A stretch of 64,000 nt of DNA from Iris pallida (GCA_029216955.1 JANAVB010006999.1:2102431-2166430); one strand, 5' to 3'. Positions 35,636-48,441 are shown, counted from the stretch's first letter. Made by a program: numbers and translations. Notes: generated by a model not told the origin, from the letters alone.

Positions 35636-37547
35636 GGGTTCGATTACTAAGGTAGCATCAAGTTTCTACTACTTCGTGAATTGTCGGAATATGTTTTATA
35701 GCAACTATCATTTGGAAGTACATGTTCTTGATTAAGGACATTTCATTATACATAGATAATCACTATCTTAAGAAAAAGATGTTTTATATACAATCTATTA
35801 TATGTATTTTATATTCTTGTATGGTTGTGTCATTTAGTGTTTTGTGTAAATTTGTGATCACCGACTTGCTTTGAGTTTTTATAACCTGTGTAGCTAATCC
35901 AGATTCAACGCTTAATTGCTAAAAGAGCTAGTTGCTAAGGTAAAGTACGTCTTTGGTAAGAAAGTTCTTGTGTTTACAATTGATATATATATAGATATAT
36001 GAACTACGTATGAGTTCCGGTGTTGAGTTGTTCCACCGAAGGGGTCCACGTACCCGTGATTTTATATATTACGTGGTACCGGTGTTGAGGGTTGCTCCAT
36101 CGAAGGGGTCGGCGTACCCGAGATTTTGATATATATTGTCTATTGTAAAATTTTTGGGATATATATTGTCTATTATAAAAAATTTGAGTCAACAAATATA
36201 AAGGAGATTCTACCAACATTTTTAGTAATTTCGGAGTTAGCCAAATTTAGAGAATTCCAGAATTAAAAAAACATAATTTTATATCTACCTTCCTAGCCAA
36301 CAAAATAGTACCATATAGCGTGTTGTCTTTGACACACGAGATGGTAAAATAAGTTAAATAATTCCTTGCCAACAATTATTACCATATGGCATGTTGTTTC
36401 CGACGCACGAGATGGTAATAAGTTGGATAATCTTCTGCCAACAAGAGATTACCATATGGTGTATTGTCTTTGACATACGAGATGATAATTGAGTTGGAAC
36501 CTGATATTAGACATTGGAGTCAATAGACTATTGTTTGTGTTTGTAATTGCATCACGGGGTGGAAGAGAACAACTGGATCATCTATCGAAATCCGTACAAT
36601 ATAATAACACCAAAAAAGCTGATCAGTAGTCCCACATCTGTAAGGCCTTGCGATGTCGGGGGTGAGGCCTAGCTCACCAACAGAGAACAGTCCAGTAAAT
36701 TTCGAAAATAAAACAGGAATGTAAAAGTTAATACATACAAGTTTCTCACAAGATATAGGGGTTGGACCTAAGGCACCATACCCAATCCAGACACCAACTG
36801 GTTCTGGGTAAATAAGATTATTGTCGGGAAATTAGAGTGATCGTGAACCAACTGTGTTCTCTAAACTGCATCGTCATATAGGAAACTTGACTATGATTGT
36901 GGTAGTGAATTTAGGTAGTTGTGATTGTGATTGTAGTCATTATTTATGAATTATTAAGATCTAGCCACAGGAAGAACACTGAGGAATTCACTAGAATAGA
37001 ATCTAGTCAGAGTCATATTTTATGTTAACACTATAATTCTTTTGAATCAATTTATCACTTCTTCTACTTTAAAATTTTGAGAATCCTATTATCTTAGAGA
37101 TTCTCAATTTATTTATTTTATTTACTCGTCCTTGACTGAGGGCTTGCATGTCGTTTGACGACCTAGTATTGTTCACTAGATTTGTAAACATACTTCAAGG
37201 AGCTGCTATTGTACATTAAAGAGAAGCTGGAGAACAAGAACGACATGTGACGATTGAAGGCAATCATATTAAAATCAGATCTTCTTAACATCAATTCAGG
37301 TATATAAATATATAATTATACTTGGGTTAGTAGTTGTATTGGGTAGAATAGTGCATTTCAAATTTATAGTTTCAGAATGCCCTTTTGAACGATACTGATT
37401 TTATTATGCAAGTTATGACCTGTGATAACCTATCCTAAAACCTTACGGGCAACAATCGCGAATATGGGTACTAGAGTATTCGTATATCGCATAGCCTGGG
37501 GATGATGTTACGTACTCAGCTCGCCGTATTCTGGAAGCGGGACGTGA
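35633..37547. other. Gene-free AT-rich region with internal repeats
   Basis: No coding region recognised. It contains a two-unit direct repeat at 36005-36127 (CGGTGTTGAG... GAAGGGGTC). One unit also occurs inverted in the CACTA element at about 46640-46680. A three-unit tandem repeat lies at 36295-36497. The part after 36560 has LTR-like words (GGGCAACAATCGCG, GCGGGACGTGACA) but no pair of LTRs. Confidence 0.5.
36295..36497. repeat. ~70-bp tandem repeat, three units
   Basis: Each unit contains GCCAACAA, TTACCATATGG, GTTGTCTTTGACACACGAG and ATGGTAAT. Units are diverged by about 15-20% by eye. Confidence 0.88.
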
Positions 37548-37655
37548 CACATTTACACTTTCATTGCGAGTGCTCTGCATTACAACATGTTGAAAGTCGC
37601 ACTTTCACACTTTCGAGAAGCTACAAGCATCCAAACATCCCCTAAAATGAACTTA
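37548..37655. repeat. Dispersed MITE-end-like repeat, copy 1
   Basis: Matches 43022-43131 over about 108 bp, including TTCGAGAAGCTACAAGCATC and CAAACATCCCCTAAAATGAA. The word TTAGGGGATGTTTGGATGC on the complement is a typical terminus of short plant DNA transposons. The partner terminus is not identified. Confidence 0.7.
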
Positions 37656-37667
37656 AGAGATGTCCCC

Positions 37668-38306
<639 letters not shown>

Positions 38307-38309
<3 letters not shown>

Positions 38310-38552
38310 CAAGTAATTATGTTATAGACTCATGGCTCGAAGGTCTACAAACTCTGCCCGAAGGCCCGCACCCATACTTGTATCTCACCGCATCATGCTC
38401 AACCCGAAGGCCTACACAAGCACTTGTATCTCACCGCATCCGACCCCCACTCACATTTACTCATCCACATGGAATTAAATGTGCTTCTCCCATTGCTCGA
38501 ACCTGCAACCTCTTGGGAGGATGTGCATCACTCTAACCACTTGAGTTAGAGG

Positions 38553-38555
<3 letters not shown>
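38307..38555 (-). mobile_element. tRNA-derived SINE, same family as 35444-35573, inside (TA)n
   Basis: The minus strand begins TGACCTCTAACTCAAGTGG (box A AACTCAAGTGGTTAG), with box B AGGTTCGAGC. The body has a ~50-bp tandem duplication containing GCGGTGAGATACAAGT and GGCCTTCGGG. TA repeats abut both ends. Confidence 0.72.
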
Positions 38556-38592
<37 letters not shown>

Positions 38593-38611
38593 TATATATA
38601 TATATATATAT

Positions 38612-38789
38612 ACAACATTCCCTCAATTTTGCATCTCCCATGTATCCCCATGATAACACCCGTTGGATCTTGTTTAAGTTATCTAATCTTAACCGTTGAA
38701 AAATCAACGGTTAAGATTACATGACTTAAATAATATCTAATGGATGTGAAAGAGGAGATGCATGAGGGATACAAAATTGAGGGGATGTT
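38612..38789. mobile_element. Fully palindromic MITE (178 bp) inside (TA)n
   Basis: The left arm AACATTCCCTCAATTTTGCA to AATCTTAACCGTTG pairs with the right arm CAACGGTTAAGATTA to CAAAATTGAGGGGATGTT along almost the whole element. It forms one hairpin with a tiny loop around AAAAAT. TA microsatellite lies directly on both sides (38557-38611 and 38790-38896). Non-coding. Confidence 0.82.
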
Positions 38790-38820
38790 ATATATATATA
38801 TATATTTTTTTTTGTTTATG

Positions 38821-38896
<76 letters not shown>
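38790..38896. repeat. (TA)n microsatellite
   Basis: A TA run with a short T8 tract, right of the palindromic MITE. Confidence 0.94.
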
Positions 38897-38898
<2 letters not shown>

Positions 38899-38992
38899 CA
38901 AGTGGGAGGTTTGGGTGTCATCCTCCTCAGAGATTGTGGGTTCTAAATGGAGGGTTGTGTTGTCGGCATGTCAGTGAGATAGGGAGTATCAG

Positions 38993-39935
38993 GGTACTTC
39001 TTTCTCTTGTAACTTGTGCTAAGAAAAACGAGATGTGTAGAACTCATGAGAGTTTTGCAAGGCATGCAGTATCGAAATCGGTTTCGGAACCTGCCTTAAG
39101 AGTATCAGGTTCCTACGAGTATCAAGTTCCACGATATTGACAGTATTAAGAGTTTGGGATCCGATATCATATTTCTTTGGTATCAGAAAGTAAATAATTA
39201 TTAATAAATTATTAAAAATTTTGATTTTTTTATATTTATGCATAATTTTAAGTATAATTTTTTTCTCATTTATATGCTTTTACATCTTTGCTGATCGGTC
39301 TTTTTCATTCAATTTTCTCTATCGAATTGACTGGAAAAGTAACACCCAACGTCGTTATCGATCAGTATCGATAATGGTCGGCATCAGATTGGGACGTGGC
39401 GAACCGTATTGGTATTGGCCATATTGTTTGGTATCGGATGATAGTGAGGGTCCCAAGTTCAAAGAGGAAGGACCTATGGAGAAGAATGGTCATATGAAAA
39501 TGTCTACCCCTAATCGTCGCTTACCAACATGGTAGAGTTTAGGTGCAAGTGGCAGACTTTAAGTGGTACCAAAGCATCTGATTCAATATATAGATATGAC
39601 ACATTCTTAAGCTTGTTTTACAAAAATATAGTGTTCCATGATTCTAGGCCTCAACCCATATAATGCCAATAGGCCTCCGACCTGTTTGAATAATAGTCAA
39701 AGTCTAGGCTTATCGATGGAAGTGGCATGACTTTAACAAGATGAAAGAAGTTTCTTAGATGTAGTCACTAGTTTCATGGATTAATTTCTTTTCAAGTATT
39801 TTTGCGAAGAGGTAAAAGAACAAAAGCTATTTGACCAAGGGCAAGAAAGGGTAGAACCCCTATCCTTATCACCTAGGAAGCATGAACACTCTCAAATGGG
39901 TGATGTGTCCATGTCTAAACATTTTAAAATACAAT
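38993..39935. repeat. Dispersed ~0.95-kb repeat, copy 1
   Basis: Aligns with 62989-64000, from TAACTTGTGCTAAGAAAAACG through GTATCGATCAGTATCG to GATGTGTCCATGTCTAAAC. It contains repeated GTATCG/CGATAC words and GTCTACCCCTA; the other copy has GTGCACCCCTA, an hAT-like terminus word. No coding capacity. Probably a non-autonomous DNA transposon. Confidence 0.82.
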
Positions 39936-40179
39936 AGGATATATGCCAAAATAGATGTTGTGTCCGTGTTGCCGTCATGCAATGTATGTACCTATTGTGT
40001 GTTTGTCCGTTCAACATAAGTTATCATTAGGCATGTGTTTTTATGTTAGGTCTAGGGATTTGCATGTTTGGTTCTAATTGGATGATGCTATATATGGTGC
40101 TAGACATAATAGGGATGGTTGGTTTCATGGTTTCCAATATAGACTAGTTAATAGGGGCTTCTAATGTCACTCGATAATG

Positions 40180-40400
40180 CCGATCGAGTCCATTTTTGTT
40201 CATCCAGCAAAACTAGCTAGGGTTGATGTTTACCCTTACATTCAAGGGTTGTCACATGTCAAAACCATATTGAATGTTCATAAAACAACTTCCAAAGTGG
40301 TATTAGGTTGAAGAAAATAACACATGGCAACCCTTGAGTAGAATGGTAAACATCCATCCTAGTTTTGATGGGTAAACAAAAATGTACTCAATGCTGACCA
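40180..40400. repeat. Long imperfect inverted repeat (foldback, ~80-bp arms)
   Basis: The left arm at 40183-40259 contains CATTTTTGTTCATCCAGCAA, AAACTAG and TTGATGTTTACC. It pairs with the right arm at 40320-40397, whose complement reads ACATTTTTGTTTACCCATCA, AAACTAG and TGGATGTTTACC. The loop is about 60 bp. Either a MITE or a source of hairpin small RNA. Confidence 0.75.
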
Positions 40401-42109
40401 TCCTACTTGTGAATATTGTTTAGCAGGAAAGGCTACAAGGAAATCATTTGGCAATCCACAATGTACAACTACATCATTGCATCGAATTCATGCAAACATA
40501 ACTCTATTTTCGAGTCAAAATGATTGAACGCCAATATTTGCTTATAGCACATCATAGAGGTGGAAAAAATGAGTCGAGAGCAAGCATTGATGATCAAATA
40601 ACTGCACATGGTGAGAATACTTGTGTAATCAGTTCCAAGACTTTCCGAAAAAAGGAATGTTACGATTCTATATACACTGCAACCAAATGGTTTTAAAATT
40701 TATGAGCATTATAGTTATTGTGGAGAATGCAAGAAAGTCTCCTGAAGAAGGTGTGTTGTTTTTTTAGACTACCTGAACAATGTGCATCAAAGACCATCCT
40801 TCTAATATGAACTTTGAACTTTTAGAAGGCTGACTACGGCTTCTAATTAATATGCAATGGTGTACGAGATGAAGTCAATTGCGAAGAATCAAGTATAAGA
40901 CTTGCTCACTAGGTTAGGCCAAACAAGTGAACAATAAAGTGGGGTAAGGGGTAGGCAATATAGTTGCAAGGCAAAGTAGGTTAGGGTTGCAGAAAACATA
41001 ACATGCCCCTATGAATAAAACATGGCAGGTGGCTCCTATTCCTATGCATACTATTTAGAAAGAAAATGGTGGAGAAAGTCAGAGAACCAAAAAATATCGC
41101 TAAATAGGTAAAAGTACAAAGGATTCCATTAAGTATAATGACGAATCCTAAAAGTTAAGGCTATTGACGAGTATAAATGTTTTCTAGGATATCATATCAT
41201 GTGTATATACTGGTAAAAATATCATTTTCATACGTATAGTTTCTTCCAATATCCAAACTGATGTTAGAAAGATATAATAAGTGTGTGTTTAGATATACTT
41301 TATATGTAAGCAGTGTGTTAAGAAGCCAAAATGTCCACACACATAACTGTCTCAATCTTATTTATTATTCTCATTGGATTATGTACATTGAATATGTGAC
41401 CGTTTAGAACGGATGGGAATAAGATTATAGTGTGTACTAGGATGCTGCTGAACATCCTCCTGAATATGGATCAATGGTTACTTCTACATATAAAAAATTG
41501 CATAGTCTATATAACATTAATTTTAGTGATATTTTGAATTGCATTGCATAGTCTATATAACATTAGTTTGTGTGATATTTTTGACTTGCATATTGTCAAT
41601 GTTGATTACTTATAGTTGTTAGTGAGAGTGATCTATGTTAGATGGTGACATAAACAATCTTTTGATTTTTATTTCGAAACCTCTGAATGTAAAATAAGTA
41701 TGACCATTTCACGCTATACTCATTAGCAGTCAGAGGTGTTGCTAAAATGAGTAAAATAAGGATTGTTACAACTTTTTGTATGACATAGAAACTACATTTA
41801 CACTGGAGAAAATTGACATGACACCTCGACTTAACCAGTGGGGATCAATTACATCGAATTGGATGTTGTACTGATTACTAATTAATGTTACATGACACAC
41901 CGAAGACAATGTCGCATCGGATACGACACAGACACCCCCAAAGGCTAAAGTACCCTAGGACACATGCCAAGAATCACCTCGAAACGGCAAAACAGCTGAA
42001 TTTGGTTCTAAAGCGAGTTGATTCCAACCCCTTAACCCTAGATCCGGACTATAATCCAGCAGATCCGAACCCAGTCATGGAAACAGAGATGTAATAGTAA
42101 GAAGAAGAA

Positions 42110-42345
42110 AAGAAAGAGAGAGGAGAGAGTGCAGTCGGAAGGAGGAGGAGGAGTCTTGTTTGGCGACCTCTTCGTCCACCTCCATCCCCACGAGCATCTT
42201 CGCATTTTCCAGAGCTCTGCTCATCTTCTCCATTGCTTACAACGATTTGACTGGAGTCCACGGACACAGAGCATCACAGATTGTGTCAGTTAACGGACAC
42301 AGAGCATCACAGATTGTGTCGGTTATATTAGTCTTGTATGTATAA
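42110..42345 (+). other. Exon-like GC-richer island with 36-bp tandem duplication
   Basis: A (GA)n leader precedes a 61-codon frame from 42160 (MATSSSTSIPTSIFAFSRAL). The frame ends in a duplicated stretch GGACACAGAGCATCACAGAT at 42259 and 42294. It could be a captured exon fragment; no domain was recognised. Confidence 0.25.
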
Positions 42346-43021
42346 TATCTGAAATTCATGTTTAAGTCTCTATATTGTTCAGCCGCCGTCTTAAAGGTTA
42401 CTTGGACATACCTTCGAAAATAAGACATAAAGGTAAAATTTTAGTACTACAAAAACCTAAACGAGATTTAGCTGTCAGCCAAAGTCAACCATTATGACCA
42501 TATCCTCTTCTCGACAGTATGGACACATGAATATAAATTTTGAATATTATAAGAGATCCTAAAACTAATAACCTTAAAAAAAAATTTGTATATAGACAAA
42601 AAAAAGACTCAAATAAATCAAGAGAAGTTATTAGACTACTCAAAAATTAGTTTATAGCATCCATTTGCAAAATTGTGAAACTTGAATTTAAATGCAAATT
42701 AGTCTAAGAATTAGTGATGTGAATGCCTTGAAAGTGACATTTTCATTGTAACTGTCCCATGTGGAGATAGTTTTGTGTTTAGGTTGGCATTGTAACTCCA
42801 TTATAAGTAGATGTGATATGATATTTCATTACAACTTAAAATTTCATTTCTTCATTCCTCAGTTGTAGGAAAAATGGATTGTAACTCCATTGCAAATGAC
42901 TATGCTTTCTACTTTTTTAATCCTCACCTACACTTTCATGTTACTATTCATAAAATGGTTTGAAACTTCTCACTTGCAGCAGACAAAAAACTATGTATCC
43001 AAATATATTTTGGGAAGTGAT

Positions 43022-43131
43022 ATATTTACACTTTCAATGTAAGTGCTTTGCACTACAACATATTAAAAGTGACACTTTCTCACTTTCGAGAAGCTACAAG
43101 CATCCAAACATCCCCTAAAATGAACTTAAGG
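43022..43131. repeat. Dispersed MITE-end-like repeat, copy 2
   Basis: Second copy of the 37548-37655 sequence. Confidence 0.7.
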
Positions 43132-43339
43132 GTGACAATTTGGGTTTTAACCTAAGTGGATTTAGATTTTACCTGGGTGGGTTGATCCATCGAACATGTT
43201 TAATAAATAGGTGGTGGTTAGTCGTGGTGATTCGACCTTACCCTTTATTGAATGCATGGGTCGAATTCAAATTCCCATGTCTACCTAACCCTGGTCTAGA
43301 AGTGCATGGTTCATATAAAAATATGAGCCATATGGCTTT

Positions 43340-43344
43340 TACAC

Positions 43345-43379
<35 letters not shown>

Positions 43380-43382
43380 CAT
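43340..43382. repeat. (CA)n microsatellite
   Basis: About 21 CA units with one CAAACA interruption. Confidence 0.95.
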
Positions 43383-43426
43383 TTTATGCTTCTTTTGACA
43401 AACTAGTTGGTTTCATTATCTTTTAT

Positions 43427-45205
43427 TGTCACGACCCGATCCAAAGATACTAGGTCCAGTCGGATCATGCCCAGCTTGTACCGTTGTAAGACAATGGCAG
43501 TAAGCTGTATCAATCAGTAGTAACTCAAGCACAACATTCTAACTACGAAAATGGAAATTTTTTATTTAAAACATTTGAAATGCAAACCAAGTGTCTAACT
43601 GGAAATAAACACACAAGCAGAAAAAGTATTAAGGTTATTACAATTGTTCTTATTACAACTTTCAAAAAATAAGGAAAGAAAACAGACAACAACATGCGGC
43701 TAAAACTCCTGGGTTTCCTGTCCAGATCCAACTATCTCCTCGGAACCCAAGTCGGGTCCGTAGTAAGAACTAAAAGCAAGCTCCTCGTCATCGCAGTTAC
43801 CTAAAATATTGGTCTCCAGTCAGGAGGGGAGCAAGAACATATATCCATTACAGTATTTTAATAAAATAATTAAAGATGCAAGAAGCAGATTTAGAACATA
43901 TATAATTTATCTTTTTAAATAATAGTAAAGAATTAGTGAAGCAGTAAATCTCTGAAAATAACAATGATGCAATCTACAACTAGCATTAGTATTTTGAGAG
44001 TGTATCATCCCTTGTTTGGCTAGGGATGGAGGCAATATGTGTTCTAGTGAACACGGTCCGGCTTCAGCCCAAGTGAGGTGGGACTTCAGCTATCCACAAT
44101 GAGGCAATAAGCGGGCTTTGACCATAGGTGCTAACACTACTCCTCAATCCCAAGTCAATGAGTCAATCAAGCAATCAATTTGATCCGAGCGGGATCCCAT
44201 GAGTCAGTTTCGATACAATGTTTCTAATGATGCAATGCATTTAATTATCAACTAAAATACAAGTTTGAATAATATGCAACTTGCCTTGGTTTCCTGGTGC
44301 TAGCTGTAGGGGACGACAGGAAAACACTCAAGCTAAAGTCCGGAACTAAACCCTACAATTAGTGAAACATGACTTAGTTTCCAGTCTAAGGTTTTGCTAT
44401 ATTTCTAATTTATCAACTTATTAATAATATAATAATAATCTAAAGTCCGGAACTAAACCCTACAATTAGTGAAACATGACTTAGTTTCCAGTCTAAGGTT
44501 TTGCTATATTTCTAATTTATCAACTTATTAATAATATAATGATAATCTATGCACGATTACGATATAATCGATATTTAGGCACGATCTTGAATCGAAAATT
44601 AGAAAGATTTGGTTTAGCACGATTCAAAACAAAAGTCATGGTCAAATAAGAATCTAAGTCACTTAGGCATAATCAGATTACAAGCATACTAATGGAGTCA
44701 AGGTAGGATAGGAAGATACATTTTATTGGAAAGTCAAGTGAAAGAATACAAGGCAAGAAGAAGGGAACAACTAAGAATCATCTCACTACAATACTCCATT
44801 ACAACAGTAAGATCAACATAATCATTATTCTAGAAAACATAAGCCCTAATATCCATATACAATCAGCTATACCATCAGAACCAGTATCACAAATCATATA
44901 TCCCATCTACTCCGATGCTAAAACCTCGTCTCTTGGTCCTTCCCACTAGGATAGTCTTGGATCCTATGCTCAGTCGATCCACAGCTGAAGCACTGCTTCA
45001 TCCTCTTCCTGCACTCTTCTCGTCCATGTCCTGGCCTCTTATAGTAGGCACAGGTAATCAGATCCTGATGCTGGACTAGGGTGAGTGCTTGGGGAATCTC
45101 ATGCTGAACCAAAAGCTGATCTAGCAAAGTCTTCTGCTGACCCTGATGATGCTTGGCTGCCCCGTGATTGTTGCCTCCTAAAGTATCTTGATTCCTCTTC
45201 TGACG
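43427..45205 (-). mobile_element. Gypsy remnant: LTR-like part plus gag zinc-knuckle fragment
   Basis: The low end TGTCACGACCCGATCC is the complement of the common Gypsy LTR end ...GGGTCGTGACA. At 45205-44918 the minus strand reads as a gag fragment with two zinc knuckles, CAYYKRPGHGREEC and CFSCGSTEHRIQDY, each missing one Cys. No pol is present between. A 107-bp tandem duplication lies at 44333-44546. At 45206 it meets plus-strand LINE sequence, which may have inserted into it. Confidence 0.6.
44333..44546. repeat. 107-bp tandem duplication
   Basis: Two units of CTAAAGTCCGGAACTAAACC... with a single visible difference near the end (AATAATAAT versus AATGATAAT), so the duplication is recent. 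Confidence 0.93.
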
Positions 45206-45942
45206 AAGGCTTAGATAATGTATGATGCAAGGCTTGATTTCGAAGAACCAAGTAGCCTTTATCAAAGGTCAGGCTATCGCTGAACATAGTCTGCTGGCAC
45301 ATGAGCTGGTATGGGAATTCAATAAGCCAGGAGCCAACAAAGCCTATATTAAGTTGGATGTGCGAAAGGCCTACGACACGGTTAATAGAGATTTTCTTTG
45401 CCATCTCATGGTGTCCATGGGGTTCGACAAAGCTTAGGTTGCCTGTGTCAGGGAATGCATCTCATCGGCTTCGTTCTCGGTCTTGGTCAAAGGCCAACCA
45501 CATGGCTATTTTGGGAGCAACCGGGGCATAAGACAAGGGTGTCCACTCTTTCCTCTGTTGTTTACACTAGTTATGGAATACTTTTTGGGCTTCATGGATA
45601 TTGCTGTATGTGGCCGGCAGATTGTCCCCCTATATCAGCATATATTCAATCGCAGATGACGCACATAATATACACGGATGATCTGTTAGTATTCTTGGTT
45701 CCCTCCCTCGCTGGGCTTACCTTATTGTTGAAGGTTCTGGTGGAATTTGGAGCTGTCTAGACTTCAACTGAATAAAGACATAAGCACTATATTTTTCAGC
45801 AAATGGTGTCAATAGAAGGAGAAAAATACGGCAGTCCTGGGTATCACCAGAGGAGATCTACCGGTAAAATATTTGGGTATCCCCCTATCGGTGAATTATG
45901 CAAAGGATATAGACTGTTCGAGTATGGTGGACTATGCTCAAA
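45206..45942 (+). pseudogene. LINE reverse transcriptase, left part (split by CACTA)
   Basis: A 5'-truncated LINE starting within the reverse transcriptase: ISKNQVAFIKGQAIAEHSLL, IKLDVRKAYDTVN, a frameshift, then MTHIIYTDDLLVFL (the YxDD catalytic box, here YTDD) and VKYLGIPLSVNYAKD. The frame continues across the CACTA insertion. Removing 45943-59121 and one AAA rejoins VDYAQ with RCMEGWQAKNLSFGRR at 59122. Unrelated in detail to the LINE at 25904-32059 and more decayed. Confidence 0.82.
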
Positions 45943-45954
45943 TACTACCAAAAT

Positions 45955-46500
45955 ATCTCATATTAGCGACGCCAAACGACGTCGCTAAACAGCCACAAAA
46001 TATCGCTAACTAAAAACACGATGTAATTAGCGACGTTTCGAACATGTCGCATTATTCATGGTCGCTATTAGCAAAAATGTTGCTATTCGTCGCCATAGCG
46101 ACGTAGATCGACGACGCACTACATCGCTAGTATCAGCGACTTTTTACTGACAACAATGTTGCTAATTAGCGACATAACTTTCGTTGCTGATTGTCGCTGT
46201 CTGTTCAAATTTTACGACGTTAAATTAGTGATTAGCGACGTTGTCCGACTCCATATCTGAGATTTTTTTGGTTGCCACATCATCATTTTAGCGACGTTTA
46301 GCGACGTTATGATACTTGAATACCGACGTCCAGATACTAGATTAGCTGACCTGTACAGTTTGCCAGATTAGCTGACCTGTACAGTTTATCACGTCAACAA
46401 ATCTGCGACGTTTTGCGATGATTAGCGACGTTTGGTTCTCAGGTTTGTGACATTCTAGCGACGTAAGTGTGCATTGCTGAACGTCGTCGAACGTCGCTAA
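45955..46500. repeat. CACTA left subterminal GCGACGT array
   Basis: At least a dozen copies of AGCGACGT or ACGTCGCT in 550 bp, in both orientations. In En/Spm such arrays bind the TNPA-type protein. A short duplication AGATTAGCTGACCTGTACAG lies at 46347-46390. Confidence 0.88.
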
Positions 46501-46933
46501 TTCCAAAAAAAATTATAAAAAAATAGCAGGCAGTATGCATTTCACATAAATAACAGTTATATTAAAAATATTGTACTTGTATTTAGAGTTTCAGTTTGCA
46601 AATAATAGACCCGGAGCAACCCTTTGTAGAATTTCCTGGGTTCGCCGACCCCTTCGATAGAACACTCAACACTGGTAAACCAATATAGAGACAAATAATA
46701 ATAATGCACTACCAATAATCAAATAAATAGAATTGAACGGTCAGAAAGACAAGAAATAGCCGGGTGGATACAAATCCACTACCAAACGGCTATAAAAAGT
46801 GTTCCGATAATATTCAACATAATATAACACAAATAGTCATACCCGGGATAAAATAAATACATAAACCAACAAATACATAAATACCCGACAATGGGTCACC
46901 AACATAACAAATGAAAACAAGTCTAATAAAGGA

Positions 46934-48390
46934 CTACGCCTGGTCAGGATGAGGAGGAGGAGGAGTAGGCAGTGCTTGCACCTGGGACACCAGGAACCTA
47001 TACTGCTCCGGATCAGCATCACCGGTGACGACCCATCAGTAGGAGGAAGAGGGGGCAGTGGAGCCGCTGCAGTAGGTGTAGATGTCGAAGCATGACCAGG
47101 AAGTGTCCACTCCATAGCCAGCAGTCGAGAGTTGGTGGACGCCATAACAGCCGCCAGCTTCGAAACCTGCTCGCCAACGGCCGTATGCGTCCCCTGCACC
47201 GCCTGAACGATACGATCCATCCTCTCGCCCGTCTCCCTAATGGTGCGCTCGGGCATATCAAATCGTGCGGTGAAGGCCGCATCGTCCGTCTACGGATGAG
47301 ACTGGGGCTGCTCCATCCTCTGCAACAACTCGTCACGCAGCTCAGTAAGCTGGTGATAGAGTTCTCCCACTCGGACCGACTCCTCTGAGGGATATGGGAA
47401 ATGCACACTGGCAGAGGAGGCTCTGGATGACTGTGTCGCCACAAAGGCACCGTAGGATTCCATACCGTAGTACGTACCCCTCTGAAGACCACCAACAGCA
47501 GTCATCCAGAGCTCGTCCATCGTTCGAGCCTGAGGGGGCTGCACAGAGCCTCCCTCCGCAGATGCACTAGTAAGCTCACGCTCTAGCCTAAGATACTCAT
47601 CCTAGAAAAGTATGCATCTGGATAAGCATAATATTTACTACCAACCTAGTTGTTCCACGTCAATGGATATATTTGTATATTTCTTAAGACATAATAAAGT
47701 TAGTGACACGTAAAATAATACTTACATAGCTCTGCGTGGCCCGATCATCGATGAACCTTCCGTCCTTCCGATGGGTAGCCAGGAAGACTGTCACCATGTT
47801 GGGGTTCGCACCCTTCTTTACCTGTTATAATAAAATATTTGTTATTGAAATTAAATATTTTATTACTACTTTCACTAAAATAATATATTACAGTAAAATA
47901 CGTACCAGGCAACGAAAATGTTCCGTCATAGGAATCGAGCCACCACACCATTTACCTGCCTTCGTCCTAGCCACCTTCGCCTTCTCCAACCGTTCCTTGT
48001 ACCTAGGAGCGTCGAATCTAGCCTTCATGGCAGTCCACTGCTCAGGCGTGATCCAACCTTGGATTCCTTTTTCGGAACGGTCTCGAGCCTTCTGGTCGTC
48101 GATCGCATCCCGGATCAATGTGGCAGCAACGGCAGGAAAGTACTTCTCAATCGTCTCAGCCTGTTATGGTGGATAAAAATATATTTTCTACAAGAATTAA
48201 ATTAGTTAGCTATACAATATGCATAAAATATGATTTATACTAAAAGTAATATACTTTAGTTACCTTGAAGTGGACAAACAAGAATGCCTTCCTCTCGTCC
48301 GAGACATCCGAGTAGTTGATCCAACGTCCGTCGTAGTTGGAACTTAGAAATAGCCCCAACGCCCTCTGAACTGACGGGGGACGATATCTA
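46934..48390 (-). pseudogene. CACTA-encoded Transposase_24 (Ptta/En/Spm) protein gene, four visible exons
   Basis: Exons on the minus strand are: up to 48264 (RPPSVQRALGLFLSSNYDGR, ERKAFLFVHFK), 48160-47906 (AETIEKYFPAVAATLIRDAI, GWITPEQWTAMKARF), 47821-47726 (VKKGANPNMVTVFLATHRKD, RATQSY) and 47601-46934. All junctions have GT and AG and keep phase. This is the PF03004-type protein of CACTA elements, thought to act as DNA-binding partner of the tnp2 transposase. The last exon has a TAG at 47290-47292 (probable former CAG). A frame slip near 47035 precedes the natural Pro-rich end PEQYRFLVSQVQALPTPPPP. The LARD lies immediately upstream at 48442, so any 5' exons are cut off. Confidence 0.82.
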
Positions 48391-48441
48391 CACAACGATA
48401 ATTAAATTCATTAACATATAGATATAAGTATGAACAAATGT

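Larger units (their letters stand above)
39936..43015. other. Gene-free region with scattered small repeats
   Basis: Apart from the hairpin at 40180-40400, a two-unit repeat at about 41497-41590 (GCATAGTCTATATAACATTA) and the segment at 42110-42345, I see no gene, RNA gene or element end here. Confidence 0.55.

Noticed and set aside
36295..36497. CRISPR-like array (regularly spaced repeats)
   Set aside because: Units are contiguous, diverged and only three, in a plant genome. It is an ordinary tandem repeat.
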